From: Baffinella frigidus
Taxonomy: Eukaryota; Cryptophyceae; Cryptomonadales; Baffinellaceae
NCBI GenBank assembly: GCA_026770585.1
Contig: MU646356.1
Location: forward strand, 195,597-225,088
Length of the DNA: 29,492 nucleotides
Reading direction: 5' to 3'
Positions 8,825 through 16,737 of this stretch are shown here, in pieces. How positions within the stretch are numbered: the first letter of the stretch is position 1; each line of letters opens with the position of its first letter. The notes below the pieces were generated by a model. That model was not told where the DNA came from. It searched no databases and saw nothing but the letters and a program-made list of their open reading frames with translations. Made by a program: the position numbers and the translations under genes.

Positions 8825-11785
8825 ACCCGCAACCCGTAATGTACCCGCAGGTACCTAGCGATCTTCCCGAACTCAGACTACGAGAAACAATGCGACGACC
8901 GGCTTCGTCTGACGCCCGCCGCACCAACCCGCCGGGGGTTGCTCCCTCAACCCTCAACCATAAACCATCAACCATAAATCCTAAACCATAAACCCTAGAC
9001 CTTAAACCCTTACCCCTTCACGACCGGCTCCGCCTTACTGCCGCCGCTCCAACACGCCGGGGGTTGCTTTCTAAACCATAAACCACGAACCATAAACCAT
9101 ACACCATAAGCCATGCACCAAAAATCATTAACCATAAACCCTCAACCATAAACCATAAACCATAAACCATAAACCATAAACCATAAACCATACACCCTAA
9201 ACCCTAAACCCTGAACCCTAAACCCTTGACCACCGTCCCCGCCTTACTCCCGCTGCGCCAACCCGCCGGGGGTTGCGCCCCGCTCTCTTTGAAAAGGTGC
9301 AAGGAATGCAAGGTGCTTCTCAACTCGACTCGACTCGACTCAACTCAACTCATGTGTTGAGGGAGTTGAGTCGAGAACAGCAGGGTTTGAGTGCTGTTCA
9401 CTTTGGCAGAGTGGTCCTGCGTTGAGAAGCGCCTTGCATTTCTGACACCTCACTCCCGCTGCACCAACCCGCAGGGGGTTTCTCACAGCCCTCTTCTGCA
9501 GAGTGGTCCTGATTTGATAACAACGGGGGTTGGTACCAGATCGCTTTGCCAGAGTGTTCATGCGTTGAGAAGCACCGTACATTCCTGGCACCGCCAGCCT
9601 CGCATCTCCCAGAGAGACACCTTGAGCACCACCAACACGGCATGCACGCATGCTTATCTCAGATAAACACTTTTAAAAGTCGTTTTTCTAAGTCAACTCC
9701 CCCACAAATCTGTCAACTTATGCGTACGGGCTCGCAGAGTAAAGCATAATTTGACAGATTTGTGGGGGAGTTGACTTAGGAAAACGACTTTTAAAAGTGT
9801 TTATCTGAGATAAATGCACCACCACCACAGCTGAGCAGAACCTACCATCTCACATGTTCCGCCCGTGCCCAGAATCTCGTCCGACTTGACGCAACAGGTG
9901 AGATCATAGCCTATCATCCTCGCAAGGCACGCATCTCGCCTGGTGGTGCAGGGCTGTCTGGTGCGAGGACATGCAGTGAGTGACACGCGGATTCACAACA
10001 ACCTCCAAGTTGCAGCTTTCGGCGCAGAGAGAGAGACCTTGACGACTTCCATCAAGGCCGCCACGCGTCAACCCCCGCCGATACTTCTGGGCGTACACGT
10101 GTGTGTAGTGAGTGGTGTGGTCGAACTTCTCCATCCTACCCTCCTACCCGCACTACCCACACAGAGGCTGAGTCTGGGCCTAGAATCTAAGATGTTGGGT
10201 GCGTGCGCGCGCAGGGCTGTGTGGTACGAGGACCAGCAGTTCGTGACCAGCGGATTCACAACAACCTTCAAGTTCCAGCTGTCCGCGCGGAATCGCTTCT
10301 GCAGACAGAAGGTCGAGGCTCGGTCGGATCAGATGAAGGGCACTGCTCTCACGGTGCGTTACCCATCTCCATACAGCTTGATGCCAAGGGGTTTTCGGCC
10401 CAAATCCGGCCACCTTTCTGTTACCTTATCCGTAGGACCCCCCCTATGTCCCTACGGTTTGCCTACCCTAGGGTCTCAGGTCTTATCGCTTAGGGTTCAG
10501 GTTCCAGCTGTGCACGCGAAACCGTTTCTGCAGACAGAAGGTGGAGGCTCGGTCGGATAAGATGAAGGGCACTATGTTTGACGGCCAGTCCCCCATATTC
10601 ATGGACTTCTTCTTCTTCTCCTTCTTCTTCTCGTTCTTGTTCTTCTTCTTCTTCGTTACTACTCTCGACACAGGTCATATAAAGGCTTGAGAGGTCCTAT
10701 GAAGGCCCTTAAGCCTTAAGTTGAGTCCCTTAGGCCTTAAGTTGAGGTACATAGCCAACCACTGGTTTAGGGCTATCCACCGGTGTAGGGTTGACCGTGG
10801 CGATGTGCCACGGATGCTTGGAACAGAACGGCGCAGGAACGCGCGGCAGCTTCTGTTTCGGCAAAGCCGGACGCGCGTGGCCAAGGACCTCGAAAGGCCC
10901 CTCAGCCTCTTGAAAAGTGAAGTACTACTAACCTAACCCTGCTGCGCCCTTCCGAGCGCGTGGTCTCGCACAGCCTTGTCCGCCAGGTCCTCGCTCCGGG
11001 GAGCAGAAACACGTGTTTCTGCAAGGTGACCACCACCGCGGTGCGCACCGCACACCGGCGAGGTGTCCGGCTACGGTGGCGGGATTGAATCAACCATACG
11101 GGTCCTAAAGGACCACGGACGCTTTCGCCGGAGGTGCAACTCGACGAATGCCTTGGTTCCGGCGTAGGGGCGGTCGGCGGTGTGGGTGCGCATGTGTGTC
11201 GTCCGGTGGCCGGACTTCCTGACGGCTACGCATTCGCAGTTCCAACTCGACGTAACGAGAGCAAAGCGAATACCAAAACGGGGAGGGGGCATATGCCTTT
11301 GCTGCAAGGCGGAAATGCGAACCCCTGACGGCCACGTTTTCGCAGGTCCAACTTGACGAATGCCTTCGCGCGGTCTGGAACTCCACCGAATGGGCCGAGC
11401 GTGTTTTTGGAATCGGCGGGGGGGACGGGTTCGCGTTCGTGCTTCAGGGGGCGGGGCCCGGCGCGATGGGGGATCGGGGGAGTGATTTGGGCTACGGTGG
11501 GATTGAGGTGCGCTTGATCACTGAACACGAAACACGAAAAAAGAAAAAAAAGAAACACGAAAGACGAAGCCCGACCAAATCCCGAAAATCGAAACCCGAA
11601 ACCCGAAACCCGACAATGCGTGGTGGCGTCCGGGTGCTGAGTGTGCCTGGTTGCTTCGGTGCGGTCTTGGTGAAGGCTCAAACACACACAGACACACGCA
11701 GAGAGAGAGACACAGAGACAGAGAGAGGGAGAGAGAGAAAATGAGAGAGAAAGGAGCAGAAAGAGACAGAGACGCACAGAGAAAC

Positions 11786-11816
<31 letters not shown>

Positions 11817-14800
11817 GACAGAAAGAGACAGAGAGAGACAGAAAGAGACAGAGAGACAGAGACAGAGACAGAGACAGAGACACACAGACAGACAGACAGA
11901 CAGAGAGAACGACAGACACAGCGCAGTGCGGTGACACGCCTCTCGTCTCGCGCAGGACTCCGTGGCCATCGAGTTCGACATGTATGACAACAAGGAACAG
12001 GGAGACGTCAATGATCTCCACGTCGCGGTATCCCAACCCCCCCCCACTGACACAGCGGACTTCGAAGGGATTTTGAATAACCCCTAAGCGATAAGACCTA
12101 GGACCCTGCGGTCGAGTTCGACATGTATGACAATAAAGAACAGGGAGACGTCAATGATCTCCACGTCGCGGTACAGCCTCGAAATCCCCTCCAAATCTAA
12201 TGTGGAAACACTTTTAATTTAAAAAAGTGATTTCAATTAAAATTACTACACGTTTGTCTTAATATTACTAGTAAAGATCGTTATGTGTAGTACATTTCAT
12301 TGCCGAAGTTTTTTAAATTAAAAGAGTATCCGCGTGAAACTCCCTCCACCTTGGTCGACTCCAAATACTGCAAATCCTCCAAATCTCTACATGTCGCGGT
12401 ATTCCAAAGCCCCTCCATATTTCCCCCACCCACACAGTGGACTTCGAAGGGATTTTGAATAACCCCTAAGCAATACGACCTAGGACCCTACGGTAGGCAA
12501 CCCGTAGTGACATAAGGGGGTTCATACGGATAAGGCAACGGGAAGTCGGGCATTTTCTATCCGAAACCCCTTTGTAGCCCGCTGTGTGGCTTGGTCGACT
12601 CCAAATAGTCCAAATTTCATCCACCTTGGACTACTTCAAATGCCCTCCACCTTCGATGGAAATTGCTTCGCAGCACTTGGCGCCATGTGGAATTTCACTG
12701 ATGAGAGAGACATGGTATGACCATGTCTCGCGTTACAATTCAACATCCTCGCCCAGTGACAGTGACTTCCTGTTTATGATAAACCCGTGCCGTCGCCCCC
12801 CACGGGTGTATCATAAAATCTCGCATCAGAATTGTAGGTCCTTGCCCACTGTCACAGTATTCTTGCTAAGATGAACGCGTCCCGTCAACGAAACACCAAA
12901 CACCAAACATCGAACACCAAACACCACACCCCAAACACCACACCCCAAACACCAAAACACCAAACACCAAACACCAACCCCCCCCCCCTTCCCCCCCCCG
13001 GCCAGGTTCGCACAGGAGGGTGCCACAAAGGGGCAACTCAGGCGACTCCTCCTCGAACGAACATTGCTCCGCAGCACTTGGCGCCACGTGCCATTTCACT
13101 TGCGAAAACTTGTGGCCATGTCTCGCATTACAATTAATTCTCCCGTGTCCTCTGACAGTAGTTTCCTCTTTATGATAAGCCCGTGCCGTCGCCCCCCCCA
13201 CCCCTGTCAAATTTGACACTAATTTTGTCGGAGTTCCCCCCAGGTTCACACAGGCGGGTGTCGTAAAGGCAATTCAGGCGACTCCTCTACTCGCCTCTCT
13301 TCTTACGGAGGGTTGCGCACCACCGGAAGGTTTCTGCAAGATGGCGACTTTCACTACGCCAAGTAACCGCGCCATCCATTACCCCCTGGCGTGATAGGCT
13401 CACGGCGTGAACGCAGGATGGTTGAGCGTACGGTATCGACTACGGTGGGCCCCCAAGCTCGGATTTCTTGTAGGAGCCCCCTAGACCTCTACGGCCTGCC
13501 GGGGGGGCGGGTTTGACTCCTGTCTCAGGGTGGACCATGTTGGCCACAAAGGCGGACCAAGCCGTAGCGCTCCTACGAGAAACCCGCGCCGCGCCCTGTT
13601 TCCTCTTCTTCTTCTTTGTTACTTTCGAGCCTTACGTTGAGTGGTCCAAAGATACAAAAGCCGTATGCCGGACCCGCCTCGCCCTGTGGTATCCCCTACC
13701 TGCTCTCTGTATCGAGAGGGTCGACCAAGGCTCCTAACCTGTCGTCGATCCTGCGACCACCCCATACGACTCACGCCCTGCTTACTTCCCAGCCTTATTT
13801 TACCATTTTCCAGCCTTAATTTACCAGTTTACAGTTTCTTCCCGGCCTTATTTTTCAGCCTCGTATCCTGAACGCCGCGTCACCGCCCCGCAGAATCGAG
13901 TACACTCCAGGGGTGCACTTCAACCCGCAATCCCAGCCGCTCTGGTCCTCCTCGGAGTACCTCCAGCAGTTTGTCAAGTCGGATGGCATCGGGACGCTGC
14001 GCGTGTGGGTGGGGAGTCCTCAACCCTACACCCCAAACCCTAATCCTTACACCCTAAACCAAACGCTGAACCATAAACACTAAACCTTGAATCCTGAATC
14101 CTGAACCCTAAAACCTAAACCCTGAACCCTGAACCCCAAACACTAATCCTTACACCCTAAACCACACACTGAACCCTAAACACTAAACCCTGAACCCTAA
14201 ACCCTACACCCTAACGCCTACACCCTGTACCCTGAACCCTGAACCCTGAACCCTAAACCCTTACCCGAAACCCGAAACCCGAAACCCGAAACCCTGTACA
14301 CCAAACCAACCCCTAAACCCGAAACCCGAAACCCGAAACCCGAAATCCTAACCCCTCAACCCTCAACCCTAAAACCTAAACCCTACACCAGGTGGGGCGA
14401 TCGCTTGACGCGCTCTCGTCCACCTCGGAGGCGGTGATCGACCCTAAACCCTCAACCCCAAACCCTAAACCCTAAACCCTAAACCCTAAACCCTAAACCC
14501 TGAACACTAAACACTAAACACCAGACCCTGAACCCTGAACCCTGAACCCTGAATCCTAAACCCTAAAACCCAAACCCTAAACCCTAAACCCTAAACCCTA
14601 AAATTTAAACCCTATACCCTAAACTTTATACCCTAAACCCTAAATCCCAAATCCTGAACCCTGAACTCTGAACCCTAAACCCTGAACCCTGAACCCTAAA
14701 CCCTAAACTCTAAACCCTAAACCCTAAACCCAACCCTAAACCCTAAACCCTAATGCAGGTGATCAACATGCCGCTGAGTATCAAGTACGCGATGAAGCTC

Positions 14801-16325
14801 GCCGAGGGTAAACACTTCACTCCAAACCCTCAATCATGGTCCATAAACCATAAACCATGCACCATAAACCATAAACCATAAACCATAAACCATAAACCAT
14901 AAACCATGAACCCGAAATCCTGAAAACCGGAGTGATGAACATGCCCTTGAGTATCAAGTACGCTATGAAGCTCACCGAGGGTAAACCCCACATCCCAAAC
15001 CCTAAACCCCAAACCCTAAACCATGATCCATAAACCATTAACCATAAATCATAAACCACAATCCATAATCCATAATCCATACTCCATAAACCATGAACCA
15101 TTACCCATACAGCATAAACCACAAACCATAAACCATAAGCCATAAACCATAAACCATAAACCATAAACCATAAACCATAAACCATAAACCATAAACCATA
15201 AACCATAAACCATGATCCATAAACCATAAACTATAAACCATAAACCATAAACTATAAACCCGAAACCCTGAACCCTGGAGACCACCAGCGGTGCTGCCCT
15301 CTCGCCCTTGCCACCCATTCCTTCTTCTACGACTGCCAACAATACACCCTGAACTCTGAACTCTAAACCCTAGACCCCAAACCCCAAACACCAAACACCA
15401 AACACCAAACACCACACCCCAAACCCCAGACCCCAAACCTCAAACCCCACACCCCACCCCAGGCAAGGCATACGTAGGCTTCACAGCCTCGACAGGATCA
15501 ATGTGGCAGAACCACGACATTCTCGAGTGGGAGTTCAAGCAGTACTATCCTGACCCGATCCTCGCCTGTCCGCCTGGCCTTGTCGCACGGTGCCCCCTAA
15601 ACCCTAAACCCTAAACCCTAAACCCTAAACCCTAAACCCTAAACCCCAAACCCTGAATCCTACACCCTCAACCCTACACCCTATCCTATACCCAAAACCC
15701 TAAACCCTAAACCCTAAACCCTAAACCCTAAACCCTAAACCCTAAACCCTAAACCCTACACCCTAAACCCCAAAACCCAAAACCCCAAAACCCAAAACCC
15801 AAAACCCTAACCCCAAATCCCAAACCCCAAACCCCAAACCCCAAACCCCAAACCCCAAACCCCACACCCCACACCCCACACCCCAAACCCTAACCCCCAA
15901 CCTCGTTGCGCAGCGCGCAATACCTCGCAGAAAAGCGGTGGGCCGAAGTCGAGGGGGGCTGTAGCTCGAGCGGCCCACCGACGCCTAAAGCCCAAAACTC
16001 AAAACGTAAACACTAAACCCGAACCTCCGTTTGCAGCGCGCAATGCCTCGCAGAAAAGCGGTGGGCAGAAGTCGGAAGGGGGGGCAATCGACGATTTACT
16101 ATCTTGGACCTCTTGGACTGTGGCTCGAGCGGCCCACCGACGCCTGAACCCTAAAACCTAAAACGTAAACACTGAACCCCAACCTGCGTTTGCAGCGCGC
16201 AATGCCTCGCAGAAAAGCGGTGGGCAGAAGTCGAGGGGGAGGCCATCGAAGGGTACCCCTACTTCGAACCTGGAGGGGTTCCCTGGGGGCCTGATCGAGG
16301 CTCTGTGTGCACTACCTGTCCGTGA
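6919..16325 (+). CDS. L-type (legume-type) lectin domain protein, 14 exons
   Basis: Joined plus-strand exons: 6919-7388, 7524-7575, 7703-7777, 8064-8170, 8851-8937, 10215-10353, 11346-11507, 11956-12027, 13244-13362, 13894-14008, 14392-14433, 14759-14807, 15463-15589 and 16196-16325. All phases agree and give 581 codons and a stop. A basic N-terminus (1-28) precedes a hydrophobic signal-anchor or signal peptide (29-48), then FRYPDF at 55-60 and a Cys-rich part. Residues 158-235 are charged and helical. The lectin core is RLRLTPAAP (252-260), [21 protein letters not shown] (334-344), [15 protein letters not shown] (367-381) with probable Ca/Mn ligands E370, D372, N376, D381 and H386, [11 protein letters not shown] (429-439), and [10 protein letters not shown] with [10 protein letters not shown] at the end. 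By analogy it binds glycans at the cell surface or in the secretory path. A splice from the GTGAGG at 16321 would extend the C-terminus, so the last exon is the least certain. Confidence 0.88.
7524..7575 (+). CDS. Lectin gene exon 2
   Basis: Acceptor GGGACAG, donor ATGCTG|GTGCGC. 52 nt encode [17 protein letters not shown], a charged helix-forming segment. Phase 2 in, 0 out. Confidence 0.75.
7703..7777 (+). CDS. Lectin gene exon 3
   Basis: Acceptor TCCCGACAG, donor GGCCAG|GTTCGC. 75 nt encode [20 protein letters not shown] then DPNGQ. Phase 0 in and out. Confidence 0.8.
8064..8170 (+). CDS. Lectin gene exon 4
   Basis: Acceptor TGGAGCAG, donor AACGA|GTACTC. 107 nt encode [18 protein letters not shown] then [18 protein letters not shown] donor-side partial copy follows at 8241-8290. 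Confidence 0.8.
8241..8290 (+). repeat. Donor-side echo of lectin exon 4
   Basis: CGAGACTCACGGGCGCGACG and the following bases repeat the last 50 nt of exon 4 with a few changes. The GT has become TC (AACGATCC), so it cannot serve as a donor. A CCCTAC-rich spacer separates it from the exon. Confidence 0.85.
8599..8842. repeat. CCCTCAA array
   Basis: About 34 copies of CCCTCAA, with occasional CCTCAAA variants, in lectin intron 4 directly upstream of exon 5. Much more homogeneous than neighbouring arrays, pointing to recent expansion of one variant. Confidence 0.97.
8851..8937 (+). CDS. Lectin gene exon 5
   Basis: Acceptor TACCCGCAG, donor CGGGG|GTTGCT. 87 nt encode [20 protein letters not shown] then TPAAPTRR; the phase joins to GAVWY of exon 6. 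The LRLTPA strand is typical of L-type lectins. Confidence 0.85.
9021..9482 (+). repeat. Three donor-side echoes of lectin exon 5 with telomere-like spacers
   Basis: Copies at 9021-9068, 9228-9277 and 9441-9482 share the consensus CCGCTGCACCAACCCGCCGG and the following GGGTT of the donor. Between the exon and the first two copies lie CCATAAA/CCCTAAA arrays (8943-9015, 9070-9225). The third is embedded in a 50-bp direct repeat (9402-9450 and 9545-9594, GCGTTGAGAAGC). Confidence 0.85.
9651..9816. mobile_element. Long near-perfect palindrome (MITE-like)
   Basis: About 72-bp arms at 9652-9723 and 9744-9816 (TATCTCAGATAAACACTTTT ... reverse complement) with only a few mismatches and a spacer of about 20 bp containing GTACGGGCTCGCAGAG. 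AT-rich relative to flanks, inside lectin intron 5. The low divergence between arms suggests recent insertion or repair by template switching. Confidence 0.92.
9953..10050 (+). repeat. Acceptor-side echo of lectin exon 6
   Basis: GGCTGTCTGGTGCGAGGAC and GCGGATTCACAACAACC resemble the exon 6 start at 10215. It carries an early TGA and a changed acceptor context, so it is unlikely to be used. Confidence 0.85.
10215..10353 (+). CDS. Lectin gene exon 6
   Basis: Acceptor GCGCGCAG, donor CTCACG|GTGCGT. 139 nt encode [20 protein letters not shown], then [20 protein letters not shown] and a short tail. The GFTTTFKFQ strand is canonical for the family. Confidence 0.87.
10391..10495 (-). repeat. Dispersed repeat family D, copy 1
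   Basis: About 105 bp that is the diverged reverse complement of 12464-12575 (shared features: CGGATAAGG, GGTAGGCAA, CCTAAGC). A truncated third copy lies at 12076-12112. Confidence 0.75.
10497..10585 (+). repeat. Donor-side echo of lectin exon 6
   Basis: Repeats TTCCAGCTGT and CTGCAGACAGAAGGT ... GATGAAGGGCACT of exon 6, but after GGGCACT it runs into TATGTTTGACGG and has no GT in the homologous place. Followed by a CTT-rich tract at 10601-10663. Confidence 0.82.
11125..11262 (+). repeat. Two acceptor-side echoes of lectin exon 7
   Basis: TGCAACTCGACGAATGCCTT (11135-11154) and CGCAGTTCCAACTCGACG (11235-11252) copy the exon 7 start CGCAG|GTCCAACTTGACGAATGCC. The second keeps the CAG acceptor. 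Confidence 0.82.
11346..11507 (+). CDS. Lectin gene exon 7
   Basis: Acceptor TTTTCGCAG, donor ATTGAG|GTGCGC. 162 nt encode the diagnostic [11 protein letters not shown] block and DLGYGGIE. D337 in GDGF corresponds to the conserved Asp of the lectin sugar/metal site. Confidence 0.9.
11690..11915. repeat. (GA)n / (GACA)n microsatellite
   Basis: Purine-rich tract of GAGA and GACAGA units in lectin intron 7. It produces long but meaningless Ser/Leu and Arg/Glu frames. Confidence 0.95.
11956..12027 (+). CDS. Lectin gene exon 8
   Basis: Acceptor CTCGCGCAG, donor GTCGCG|GTATCC. 72 nt encode [20 protein letters not shown] then LHVA, the Ca/Mn-binding loop of L-type lectins with the expected Glu, Asp, Asn, Asp and His. 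Confidence 0.92.
12110..12398 (+). repeat. Donor-side echoes of lectin exon 8
   Basis: 12110-12171 repeats nearly all of exon 8 (GTCGAGTTCGACATGTATGA onward) with four silent or conservative changes and an intact GT (GTACAG). It lacks the original acceptor and the DSVAI start. A residue of a further copy, TCTCTACATGTCGCGGTATT, lies at 12383-12402. Confidence 0.87.
12211..12324. mobile_element. Nested inverted-repeat element with family A core
   Basis: Outer arms CTTTTAATTTAAAAAA and TTTTTTAAATTAAAAG enclose the family A arms (AAATTACTACACG ... TGTGTAGTACATTT) and the core, in opposite orientation to the copy at 1834-1898. Lies in lectin intron 8. Confidence 0.85.
12464..12575 (+). repeat. 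Dispersed repeat family D, copy 2
   Basis: Contains ACCCCTAAGCAATACGACC, CCCTACGGTAGGCAACCCG and TACGGATAAGGCAACGGGA. Opposite orientation to 10391-10495. Confidence 0.75.
12657..13192 (+). repeat. 130-bp direct duplication and acceptor-side echo of lectin exon 9
   Basis: 12657-12797 and 13064-13192 share GCAGCACTTGGCGCCA, GACCATGTCTCGC-like and AACCCGTGCCGTCGCCCCCC-like sequence. 13008-13063 (GGCCAG|GTTCGCACAGGAGGGTG) copies the start of exon 9, keeps its CAG, and stays open for several codons. It sits in lectin intron 8, just upstream of the true exon. Confidence 0.82.
13244..13362 (+). CDS. Lectin gene exon 9
   Basis: Acceptor TCCCCCCAG, donor GCCAA|GTAACC. 119 nt encode [20 protein letters not shown], then [19 protein letters not shown]. 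It joins exon 8 as HVA-VHTGG and exon 10 as HYAK-IEYTPG, as expected for the lectin fold. Confidence 0.85.
13363..13893 (+). other. Lectin intron 9, no feature recognised
   Basis: 531 bp without telomere-like array. It contains pyrimidine-rich CTTCTTCTTCTTTG at 13604 and two CAGCCTTATTTTACCATTTT-like units near 13790-13850. Frames open here are not supported by splice sites or motifs. Confidence 0.6.
13894..14008 (+). CDS. Lectin gene exon 10
   Basis: Acceptor CGCCCCGCAG, donor GTGTGG|GTGGGG. 115 nt encode [17 protein letters not shown], then [20 protein letters not shown] and W. The IEYTPG and LRVW strands are typical. Confidence 0.9.
14015..14385. repeat. Mixed CCCTAAA/CCCTGAA/CCCGAAA array
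   Basis: Fills lectin intron 10. It is subdivided into blocks of different heptamers, including runs of CCCTGAA and of CCCGAAA. Confidence 0.95.
14392..14433 (+). CDS. Lectin gene exon 11 (42 nt)
   Basis: Acceptor CTACACCAG, donor GAGGCG|GTGATC. Encodes [14 protein letters not shown], a short exon isolated between two telomere-like arrays. Phase 0 in and out; supported by continuity into [11 protein letters not shown]. Confidence 0.82.
14443..14755. repeat. CCCTAAA array with CCCTGAA blocks
   Basis: Fills lectin intron 11 from just after the donor to the AATGCAG acceptor; C-rich strand is the sense strand. Confidence 0.95.
14759..14807 (+). CDS. Lectin gene exon 12
   Basis: Acceptor TAATGCAG, donor GAGG|GTAAAC. 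49 nt encode [16 protein letters not shown] plus G. Phase 0 in, 1 out. Confidence 0.87.
14818..15270. repeat. CCATAAA arrays in lectin intron 12
   Basis: Two blocks (about 14830-14910 and 15015-15255) dominated by CCATAAA, a telomere-repeat variant also abundant at 9070-9190. The exon 12 copy lies between them. The long minus-strand frames rich in Tyr, Gly, Leu, Trp, Phe and Met arise only from this repeat. Confidence 0.93.
14930..14982 (+). repeat. Nearly complete second copy of lectin exon 12
   Basis: Repeats 49 nt with six differences and an intact GTAAAC donor; it would encode [15 protein letters not shown]. The acceptor is altered: CGGAG|TGATG instead of GCAG|GTGATC, shifting the AG by one base. 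Using it would break the phase, so it is probably a decoy or relic. Confidence 0.88.
15340..15460. repeat. CCCCAAA/CACCAAA array
   Basis: End of lectin intron 12, adjoining the CCCAG acceptor of exon 13. Confidence 0.9.
15463..15589 (+). CDS. Lectin gene exon 13
   Basis: Acceptor CACCCCAG, donor GCACG|GTGCCC. 127 nt encode [20 protein letters not shown] then [20 protein letters not shown]. This is the canonical C-terminal lectin block (G-F-x-A-S-T-G ... H-x-I-L-x-W-x-F). Confidence 0.93.
15596..15905. repeat. CCCTAAA then CCCCAAA array
   Basis: Fills lectin intron 13 up to the first last-exon copy; C-rich sense strand. Confidence 0.95.
15913..16014 (+). repeat. Candidate last exon, copy A
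   Basis: Acceptor TGCGCAG followed by C GCG CAA TAC CTC, in phase with exon 13. Open reading gives [20 protein letters not shown] and runs to a TAA at about 16014. Alternative to exon 14 or an acceptor-side echo of it. An inverted repeat CGGTGGGCC/GGCCCACCG lies within. Confidence 0.6.
16036..16152 (+). repeat. Candidate last exon, copy B
   Basis: Acceptor TTTGCAG followed by a sequence starting like exon 14; it diverges after [13 protein letters not shown] and reads to a TAA at about 16152. Same splice phase as copies A and C. Confidence 0.6.
16196..16325 (+). CDS. Lectin gene exon 14 (copy C, chosen last exon)
   Basis: Acceptor GTTTGCAG. 130 nt encode [20 protein letters not shown], then [20 protein letters not shown] and CP before TGA at 16323. 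Chosen because it has the longest protein-like extension. A GTGAGG overlapping the stop could instead splice to an unseen further exon. Confidence 0.65.
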
Positions 16326-16339
16326 GGGCCCGCTCGAGA

Positions 16340-16446
16340 CTATCCCTTAAGTGGCCGGCAGGCTCAGACGCCCTACCGTAGGGCCCTAGGACCTGCCTAG
16401 GACCTCTTGGGGGTCAATTTTGACCCACTGGCCACGTAAAGGATAG
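16340..16446. mobile_element. MITE-like element, family B (copy 2)
   Basis: The ends CTATCCCTTAAGTGGCC and GGCCACGTAAAGGATAG enclose CCTAGGACCTGCCTAGGACC. It abuts the family C element on its right. Confidence 0.82.
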
Positions 16447-16564
16447 GGGCACCTCGCTCATAAGGAGCCGCGCCCCCCCAGGACCACCGTAGGGTCGTAG
16501 GTATCATAAGCCTACTGTAGGGTCCTGGGGGGGGGGGGCTCCTTATGAGCGAGATAACCCTGTA
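16444..16564. mobile_element. MITE-like element, family C (copy 1)
   Basis: The ends TAGGGGCACCTCGCTCATAAG and CTTATGAGCGAGATAACCCTGTA, with a nested CCCCCAGGACC ... GGTCCTGGGGG pair, make a hairpin-forming element. TA at both ends suggests a TA target site. Confidence 0.85.
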
Positions 16565-16737
16565 GCGGTTGGGCTGCGTTCGTACGCTACACCCCACGCT
16601 CACAGCGGACGCACACGCATGAACATAATAGAGACAAGTAAATAGATGTGTTGGGTTGGATTTGTTGGGTTCACGTCTCACCCGCACGCCTCCATGAGGT
16701 GTGGCAGGGATCGACGAACACTGCACGGGAGCGTGTA

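Noticed and set aside
8536-8991. 151-codon plus-strand frame of (TLNPQPS)n
   Set aside because: Translation of the CCCTCAA array; the real exon 5 at 8851-8937 uses another frame.
11226-12076. Frames rich in Ser/Leu/Cys (minus) or Arg/Glu/Asp (plus)
   Set aside because: They arise from the GA/GACA microsatellite in lectin intron 7, and overlap verified exons in other frames.
14817-15436. Long minus-strand frames rich in Tyr, Gly, Leu, Trp, Phe, Met and Val
   Set aside because: They are translations of the CCATAAA/CCCTAAA arrays in a lectin intron.
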